From Bathymodiolus azoricus thioautotrophic gill symbiont (GTDB taxonomy: Bacteria; Pseudomonadota; Gammaproteobacteria; PS1; Pseudothioglobaceae): DNA of 9,695 bases. The translations under genes and the position numbers were made by a program. Below, one piece after another: positions 5,228 to 9,695 of this stretch (the stretch's first letter is position 1; each line of letters begins with the position of its first letter). The notes beneath the pieces are model-generated. The model worked only from the letters and a program-made list of their open reading frames with translations, searched no databases and was not told the DNA's origin. The stretch is from NCBI RefSeq assembly GCF_001298715.1, contig NZ_CDSC02000382.1, positions 1 through 9,695 of the forward strand. The letters are read 5' to 3'.

Positions 5228-7026
5228 GATTTTGCGACATTAATAATACCCTGTGCTGTTAGTTCATATTGTTGATACAATTCTTCTTGCGAGCCTTGTT
5301 CAGTAAAGTTATCGGGTAAGCCTAAAATTTGCAAAGGTGTGGTGATTTTTTGCTGATGTAGATACTCACTAATAGCACTACCTCCACCACCTGATATAGC
5401 ATTATCTTCAATGGAAATCAACTGCTGGTGTGCGTTTGCTATTTTACTAACAAGTGGCTCGTCTAATGGTTTTACAAAGCGCATATCAATCACACTTGCC
5501 CCAAGCTCCTTGCCTGCTTCTAAGGCAGCTTCAACTCTATTACCATAAGCAAAAATAGCGATTTTCTCACCTTTTAACAAAACATTACCTTTGCCAATTT
5601 CTATTGTGTCTTGAGTCTCATATTTCACCATATTTGCCACACCTCGTGGATAACGAATACAAACAGGTGACTTCATTTTAAAGGCGGTATTGAGCATTTG
5701 ATACAGCTCTAAACCATTGCTTGGTGCCATAATGGTTAGATTTGGAATGCACCTTAAAAAACTTAAATCAAAACACCCTGCATGAGTAGCACCATCGCTA
5801 CCCACCAAACCTGCACGGTCAATGGCAAAAATAACATTGAGATTTTGCAGGGCAATATCATGAATAAGTTGGTCGTAACCACGCTGCAAAAAAGTTGAAT
5901 AAATAGCAACAATAGGTTTTAACCCTTGCGTGGCTAAGCCACCTGCAAAAGTAACGGCGTGTTGTTCGGCAATGCCCACATCAAAATACCGATCAGGGTA
6001 GTTTGCTTCAAACTCACTCATGCCAGAGCCAGTACACATTGCAGGGGTGATGGCTATTAAATCTTTATTGTTGCTGGCGGTGTTGATTAACCAGCGTCCA
6101 AAAACATGACTGTAACTGTCTAGTGTGCTTGAACCATCAGAGGCAGGTGCGATACCATGAAACTTACAAGGGTCATTTTCTGCACTATCTAAGCCATAGC
6201 CTTTTTTGGTAATTAAGTGAAGTAATCTAGGTTTATTTTGTGCTTTTAAGTTTTGCAAAGTTTTGATTAAGGTAGGTAAATCGTGTCCATCAATTGGCCC
6301 GTAATATTCTAAGCCTAATTCTTCAAACAAAGTGCTGGGTAAAACCATGCCTTTAAGATGCTCTTCTGAGCGTTTGGCGAAGTTGTGCATGCGTGGCATT
6401 TTCTCTAAGAAACCCAGTGATTTGTTTTTCATCGTTGAATACATCTTGCCAGAGATGAGTTTGGTTAGATATTTATTCATGGCACCGACATTTTTTGAGA
6501 TGCTCATATCATTATCATTGAGAATAATTAGCAAATCTGCCTCACTATCACCTGCATGGTTGAGTGCTTCGAACGACATACCACCAGTGAGCGCACCATC
6601 GCCAATCACGGCAATAGATTTGCCATCATCGTGGTTAATGCCATTGGCAATTGCAATGCCTAAAGCGGCACTAATTGAAGTTGACGAATGTCCAGCGCCA
6701 AAACTGTCGTGTTCGCTTTCTTGCCTTTTGGTAAATCCAGATAGGCCATTTTTTTGACGCAGAGTATGCATTCTGTCCTTACGCCCTGTGAGGATTTTGT
6801 GTGTATAAGCTTGATGTCCAACATCAAACACAACGCTGTCTTTCGGTGTGTCAAATACATAATGTAGGGCAATCGACATTTCAATTGTGCCCAAATTAGA
6901 TGCAAGATGCCCACCGGTTTTTTGTACATTGTCAATTAAAAATGCACGGATTTCATCCGCTAAAGACTGTAACTCATCTAAATCAAGTTGCTTAATATCT
7001 GTTGGTGAATGAATTGAGTTGAGCAT
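5224..7026 (-). CDS. dxs: 1-deoxy-D-xylulose-5-phosphate synthase Dxs
   Basis: Dxs condenses pyruvate and glyceraldehyde 3-phosphate, with thiamine diphosphate as cofactor, in the first step of the MEP isoprenoid route; its product also feeds thiamine and pyridoxal synthesis. The 600-residue protein has His40 in TGGHLASNLG, the TPP motif GDGALTGGM (142-150) with NDNDMSIS (170-177), and the second domain with catalytic Glu354 in GIAEQHAVTFAGG. The transketolase-type C-terminal domain ends in LGLPDNFTEQGS (568-579). Length is close to the 620 residues of E. coli Dxs. The start is ATG at 7026-7024 with AAGGA upstream. ispA and xseB, which precede dxs in many gammaproteobacteria, are absent here; dxs is first in its unit and is followed by the DUF2062 gene. 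Confidence 0.98.
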   Translation of the reverse strand: MLNSIHSPTDIKQLDLDELQSLADEIRAFLIDNVQKTGGHLASNLGTIEMSIALHYVFDTPKDSVVFDVGHQAYTHKILTGRKDRMHTLRQKNGLSGFTKRQESEHDSFGAGHSSTSISAALGIAIANGINHDDGKSIAVIGDGALTGGMSFEALNHAGDSEADLLIILNDNDMSISKNVGAMNKYLTKLISGKMYSTMKNKSLGFLEKMPRMHNFAKRSEEHLKGMVLPSTLFEELGLEYYGPIDGHDLPTLIKTLQNLKAQNKPRLLHLITKKGYGLDSAENDPCKFHGIAPASDGSSTLDSYSHVFGRWLINTASNNKDLIAITPAMCTGSGMSEFEANYPDRYFDVGIAEQHAVTFAGGLATQGLKPIVAIYSTFLQRGYDQLIHDIALQNLNVIFAIDRAGLVGSDGATHAGCFDLSFLRCIPNLTIMAPSNGLELYQMLNTAFKMKSPVCIRYPRGVANMVKYETQDTIEIGKGNVLLKGEKIAIFAYGNRVEAALEAGKELGASVIDMRFVKPLDEPLVSKIANAHQQLISIEDNAISGGGGSAISEYLHQQKITTPLQILGLPDNFTEQGSQEELYQQYELTAQGIINVAKS

Positions 7027-7050
7027 AGAATCCTTATTTTACATTTCAAA

Positions 7051-7059
7051 TGGTAAAAT
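7051..7059 (+). promoter_or_regulatory. Candidate extended -10 promoter for trhO
   Basis: TGGTAAAAT at 7051-7059 fits the extended -10 pattern TGnTATAAT with one mismatch. There is no good -35 at the expected distance, which is common for extended -10 promoters. Transcription would begin near 7066, giving a 20-base leader before the trhO ATG at 7086. The same 59-base space must also hold the dxs promoter, on the other strand, which I could not place with confidence. Confidence 0.45.
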
Positions 7060-7085
7060 AACGCAATTTGTTTTGGGATTTTTGC

Positions 7086-8042
7086 ATGTTTACCGTTTGT
7101 GCCTTATATCAATTTGTTCGTCTTGATGATTTTGAAGTGTTTCGCAAACCTTTGCGTGCACTGATAGATGATTTGGAAATCAAAGGCACCCTTCTTTTGG
7201 CGTTAGAAGGTTTGAATGGTACAGTTGCTGGTACACAAGAGGCAATTGATATATTTCTTAAATTTCTTGAAGATGATGGGCGTTTTAACAACTTAGAGAT
7301 TAAATTTTCTTATAGTAAAAACTTACCGTTTAAGCGACTTAAAGTTAAACTTAAAAAAGAAATTGTCACGCTGGGTGTGCAACACATTGATCCGCTTGCC
7401 TCAGTCGGTACTTATGTTAAACCCAAAGATTGGAATGCATTGATTAGTGATCCTGATGTGTTGTTGATTGATACTCGCAATGATTACGAGTATGGCATCG
7501 GTAGTTTTCAAGGTGCGATTAATCCAAATACGGAGACTTTTAGAGAATTCCCTGCTTATACCAAAGAACATTTAGAGCAATATCGTGATAGGAAAGTGGC
7601 AATGTTTTGCACGGGTGGTATTCGTTGTGAGAAGTCAACCGCTTATCTAAAATCACAAGGTTTTAAAGAAGTTTATCACTTACAAGGTGGTGTTTTGAAA
7701 TACTTAGAAGAGGTTGATAAAGCTCAGAGTATGTGGGATGGCGAGTGTTTTGTATTTGATGAGCGTGTTGCGGTTAAGCATAATTTAGAGCAAGGGCAAT
7801 ATGACCAATGCCACGCCTGTCGCTATCCGATTGCCGATGTTGATAAGCAACACAGACATTACGAAAAAGGCGTTTCTTGTCCACGCTGTTTTGGTACACG
7901 CTCTACAGAACAACTCAATCGTTATAAAGAAAGACAACGCCAGATTGAGTTAGCAAAGATGCGTGGCGAAGAGCATATTGGCGATAATGCGGCGCAGATA
8001 ATTAATGTCAAAGCGAAAAAGAAAACCAAAAATCAGGCGTAA
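7086..8042 (+). CDS. trhO: tRNA uridine(34) hydroxylase TrhO (rhodanese-fold)
   Basis: TrhO (formerly YceA) uses oxygen to hydroxylate U34 of several tRNAs to 5-hydroxyuridine, the first step toward the wobble modifications cmo5U and mcmo5U. The 318-residue protein has the N-terminal acylphosphatase-like domain (about 1-95, with EGLNGTVAG at 41-49), the rhodanese domain with [11 protein letters not shown] (126-136), and the active-site loop CTGGIRCEK (175-183) with Cys175. A C-terminal zinc-like cluster is formed by C242, C245, C265 and C268, ahead of a basic tail. The frame extends to a TTG at 7068, but the ATG at 7086 has a GGGA 7 bases upstream and is the natural start. It is divergent from dxs and probably heads the plus-strand run with the methyltransferase, grxD and the transporter. 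Confidence 0.95.
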   Translation: MFTVCALYQFVRLDDFEVFRKPLRALIDDLEIKGTLLLALEGLNGTVAGTQEAIDIFLKFLEDDGRFNNLEIKFSYSKNLPFKRLKVKLKKEIVTLGVQHIDPLASVGTYVKPKDWNALISDPDVLLIDTRNDYEYGIGSFQGAINPNTETFREFPAYTKEHLEQYRDRKVAMFCTGGIRCEKSTAYLKSQGFKEVYHLQGGVLKYLEEVDKAQSMWDGECFVFDERVAVKHNLEQGQYDQCHACRYPIADVDKQHRHYEKGVSCPRCFGTRSTEQLNRYKERQRQIELAKMRGEEHIGDNAAQIINVKAKKKTKNQA

Positions 8043-8049
8043 AAATAAT

Positions 8050-8640
8050 ATGTTTATTCGTAGCGATATTCCCAAACTCAAGCAAGATTTAACCATTCAA
8101 ACCAATTTATTGAGCCATGATTTAACGCTTAAAACACGCTGGGGTGTGTTTTCACCTCGTTCGATTGATGATGGTACGCTATTACTTATGAAATATTTGA
8201 AAGTGGGTGAGGCAGATAAGTGTCTAGACCTTGGCTGTGGCTATGGGCCAATTGGCTTAGCAGTGGCTAAATCTTGCCCAAAGGGTGAAGTGCATATGGT
8301 GGATAAGGATTTTATTGCGGTTGAATTATCCAACACCAATGCTAAACTCAATCATATTGATAACACTAAAGCCTATTTGTCAGATGCGTTTTTGAGTGTC
8401 AATAAAGACAATTATTTTGACCAAATCATCTCTAATGTGCCCGCTAAAGTCGGCAGAGAACAGTTAAGTATTATTTTGTATGATGCTTTTGATGCACTCA
8501 AGCTAGGCGGTAGGATTACTTTTGTTACTATTAATGGCTTACGACATTTTATTAAAGATAATTTTAAATCTGTTTTTGGTAATTACAAAAAACTCAAGCA
8601 AGGGCAGAAGTACACAATTTCTCAAGCAGTAAAAGAGTAA
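8050..8640 (+). CDS. RsmC/small-domain type class I SAM-dependent methyltransferase
   Basis: This is a Rossmann-fold methyltransferase of the MTS (methyltransferase small) group, 196 residues from the ATG chosen here. Motif I is LDLGCGYGPIGLAVA (about 59-73), the acidic residue of motif II is in HMVDKD (82-87), and motif IV reads ISNVPAKVG (127-135) where RsmC and RlmG have NPP. It begins close to the C-terminal domain start of RsmC and lacks the N-terminal RsmC duplication, resembling single-domain YbxB-like proteins. The target is likely rRNA guanine or another RNA, but that is inference. An upstream ATG at 8005 would add 15 mainly Lys/Arg residues and overlap trhO by 38 bases. I prefer 8050, which is 7 bases after the trhO stop, though neither has a strong ribosome-binding site. 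GAGTA-AAA-TACTC spans its stop codon. Confidence 0.87.
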   Translation: MFIRSDIPKLKQDLTIQTNLLSHDLTLKTRWGVFSPRSIDDGTLLLMKYLKVGEADKCLDLGCGYGPIGLAVAKSCPKGEVHMVDKDFIAVELSNTNAKLNHIDNTKAYLSDAFLSVNKDNYFDQIISNVPAKVGREQLSIILYDAFDALKLGGRITFVTINGLRHFIKDNFKSVFGNYKKLKQGQKYTISQAVKE

Positions 8641-8673
8641 AATACTCAGGTATTAAATATTAAGGAGATAGAC

Positions 8674-9000
8674 ATGGATGCAATAGAAAGAATTCAAAAG
8701 CAAGTAGACAGTGCCGCAATCGTTTTATATATGAAAGGCACACCACAATTCCCACAATGTGGTTTTTCAGCCACCGCTGCAAAAACACTGGCATCAACAG
8801 GTGTTGAATTTGCCTATGTGAACATTTTTGAGGATCAAGAAGTGATGCAAAATTTACCTGCTTTTGCCGATTGGCCAACCTTCCCACAAATCTATATGAA
8901 CGGCGAACTTGTTGGCGGTGGTGATATTATTGTGGAAATGGCAGAAATGGGCACCTTGAAGGCTGCCATGCAAGAAGCCACGGATAAATTTACCAATTAA
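8674..9000 (+). CDS. grxD: Monothiol glutaredoxin Grx4 (GrxD), CGFS type
   Basis: GrxD binds a [2Fe-2S] cluster as a homodimer or with BolA partners, and delivers clusters to client proteins. The 108-residue sequence carries the CGFS active site at 29-32 (PQFPQCGFSATA), the cis-proline loop WPTFPQIY (67-74), and the glutathione-binding GGGDI (81-85). Length is standard. The start follows a strong AAGGAGAT site (8662-8669), very like the one before the HU gene. It lies 33 bases after the methyltransferase gene and 6 bases before the transporter gene, so it is probably read with its neighbours. No cluster-regulator binding site (for example IscR type) can be claimed in the short upstream gap. 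Confidence 0.97.
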   Translation: MDAIERIQKQVDSAAIVLYMKGTPQFPQCGFSATAAKTLASTGVEFAYVNIFEDQEVMQNLPAFADWPTFPQIYMNGELVGGGDIIVEMAEMGTLKAAMQEATDKFTN

Positions 9001-9006
9001 TAGTTA

Positions 9007-9615
9007 ATGGGGCAGTGTTGTGACAGCAACTGTAGTTTAGACAGCAATAAAAAAAATCAGCGCACCAGTCTAAGGTGGGTATTTGCCATCAATGTCACTA
9101 TGTTTTTTGTTATTGGATCGGCAGCCATACAAGGCAACACCAGTGCATTATTGGCAGACAGTTTGGACAACTTTGGTGACAGTGTTACTTATGCACTGAG
9201 TTTGTATGCACTGGCTCAAGGGGCAATATTCAAAGCCAAAGTTGCTTATTTTAAAGGTATTTTAATCCTTCTCAGTGCGCTGTTTATCATTGGGCAAGTG
9301 GGTTACAAATTCTTTGTGCCCAGCCTGCCTGTTTTCGAGATAATGAGTGTTTTTAGCTTATTAGGGCTAGTGGCAAACAGCCTTTGCTTGTTAATATTGT
9401 GGCGCCATCGAAACGAAGATATTAATATGACTTCGGTTTGGGAATGCTCTAAAAACGACATTATGGTTAATTTATCAGTATTAATAACCTCAGGGGCAGT
9501 TTGGCTAACGGATTCTGGCTATCCCGATAGTGTAGTTGCCATTATATTATCAGGATTTTTATTGCGCTCTGCGTGGCGGATTATTGCCTTATCAAAGGCA
9601 GAATTAAGTCAGTAG
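9007..9615 (+). CDS. Short cation diffusion facilitator (CDF) family transporter
   Basis: This 202-residue protein has six predicted membrane segments (about 23-42, 46-67, 82-102, 110-132, 150-168, 172-192). TM2 has the ALLADSLDNFGDS motif with D54 and D58 spaced DxxxD. TM5 has C147xxxD151 in WECSKNDIMVN, replacing the HxxxD seen in FieF/ZitB types. The N-terminus MGQCCDSNCS holds three cysteines, as in some short cation transporters that end soon after TM6, so lack of the roughly 90-residue cytoplasmic tail domain is likely native. The substrate is not known; zinc, cobalt or iron are all possible. It begins 6 bases after grxD with no clear ribosome-binding site. The stop codon TAG (9613-9615) falls at the edge of a GAGACC sequence, so the final residues may have been changed by an insertion. 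Confidence 0.85.
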   Translation: MGQCCDSNCSLDSNKKNQRTSLRWVFAINVTMFFVIGSAAIQGNTSALLADSLDNFGDSVTYALSLYALAQGAIFKAKVAYFKGILILLSALFIIGQVGYKFFVPSLPVFEIMSVFSLLGLVANSLCLLILWRHRNEDINMTSVWECSKNDIMVNLSVLITSGAVWLTDSGYPDSVVAIILSGFLLRSAWRIIALSKAELSQ

Positions 9616-9695
9616 AGACCTTTGCATAAATAGGAACAATCATCAGAAACCCACTTTTCACCCACTTGGCGATTTTTTAAACCCAGTCTTAGCCC
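9615..9695. mobile_element. Possible end of an IS5-like insertion sequence (partial, at window edge)
   Basis: GAGACCTTTGCA begins at 9615, next to a TA dinucleotide at 9613-9614. From memory, terminal repeats of several IS5-family elements start with GAGACC followed by TTTGCA, and some of these families duplicate a short TA-type target. The G of the transporter's TAG stop is the first base of this motif. The following 69 bases hold no start codon or usable reading frame that I can identify. The motif ACCCACTT occurs twice, at 9649-9656 and 9660-9667. The other end and any transposase are outside the window, so this is tentative. Confidence 0.4.

Noticed and set aside
6332..6757. Open frame of 141 codons on the plus strand inside dxs
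   Set aside because: It is antisense to conserved Dxs motifs. It has no ribosome-binding site or recognisable domain.
7027..7085. A defined promoter for dxs on the minus strand
   Set aside because: A TAAAAT hexamer is present but lies against the ribosome-binding site, with a 19-base spacing to a weak TTGCGT. It would give an almost leaderless message that lacks the AAGGA, so I do not call it.
8635..8647. GAGTA-AAA-TACTC inverted repeat over the methyltransferase stop codon as an operator or terminator
   Set aside because: The stem is only 5 bases, has no T-run, and does not match any operator that I know. In an AT-rich gap it can arise by chance.
1..9695. A new defence, toxin or biosynthetic system in this window
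   Set aside because: All but one of the genes match known housekeeping or common families, and the RatA name does not indicate a toxin-antitoxin pair here because no antitoxin is adjacent.

Overview
This window looks like chromosome from a low-GC gammaproteobacterium. The gene set and the clear Escherichia coli-like versions of RluE, RatA, SmpB, RlmN and IspG suggest this. The AT-rich codon use, very tight gene packing and overall flavour recall the sulfur-oxidising SUP05 / Candidatus Thioglobus / bivalve-symbiont clade. That lineage call is an inference from memory, not a search result. Nearly every base is coding, and I see no tRNA, rRNA or CRISPR array.

Left block (1-1326, minus strand, read right to left): ratA, rluE, then the start of a DUF455 ferritin-like protein cut by the window edge. 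The three genes overlap by a few bases each, so they look like one transcription unit. Only 10 bases separate ratA from the divergent smpB.

Centre-left block (1337-4747, plus strand): smpB; the histone-like HU gene with its own near-consensus promoter, a roughly 100-nt leader and a strong UUCG-loop terminator; then rlmN, a 100-residue single-pass membrane protein of unknown function, and ispG. The last three are linked by ATGA overlaps. In many gammaproteobacteria the rlmN-ispG interval carries pilF and rodZ; here only the small membrane protein lies there.

Centre-right block (4733-7026, minus strand): dxs followed by a DUF2062 membrane protein, linked by an ATGA overlap. This unit runs head-on into ispG, and the two 3' ends overlap by 15 bases. 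Dxs and IspG are the first and a late enzyme of the MEP isoprenoid pathway, so this pathway frames the middle of the window.

Right block (7086-9615, plus strand): trhO (tRNA U34 hydroxylation), a small-domain SAM methyltransferase, grxD (monothiol glutaredoxin, Fe-S cluster handling) and a short cation-diffusion-facilitator-like transporter without the usual cytoplasmic tail domain. The last 81 bases begin with GAGACCTTTGCA directly at the transporter stop codon and may be the end of an insertion sequence.

The main functional theme is translation quality and RNA modification (RluE, SmpB, RlmN, TrhO, RatA) plus isoprenoid and iron-sulfur metabolism. I do not see a convincing new multi-gene system. 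The items most worth checking are the HU mRNA leader with two mutually exclusive pairings, the small membrane protein between rlmN and ispG with six tandem GTT codons, and the possible insertion-sequence junction at the right edge.
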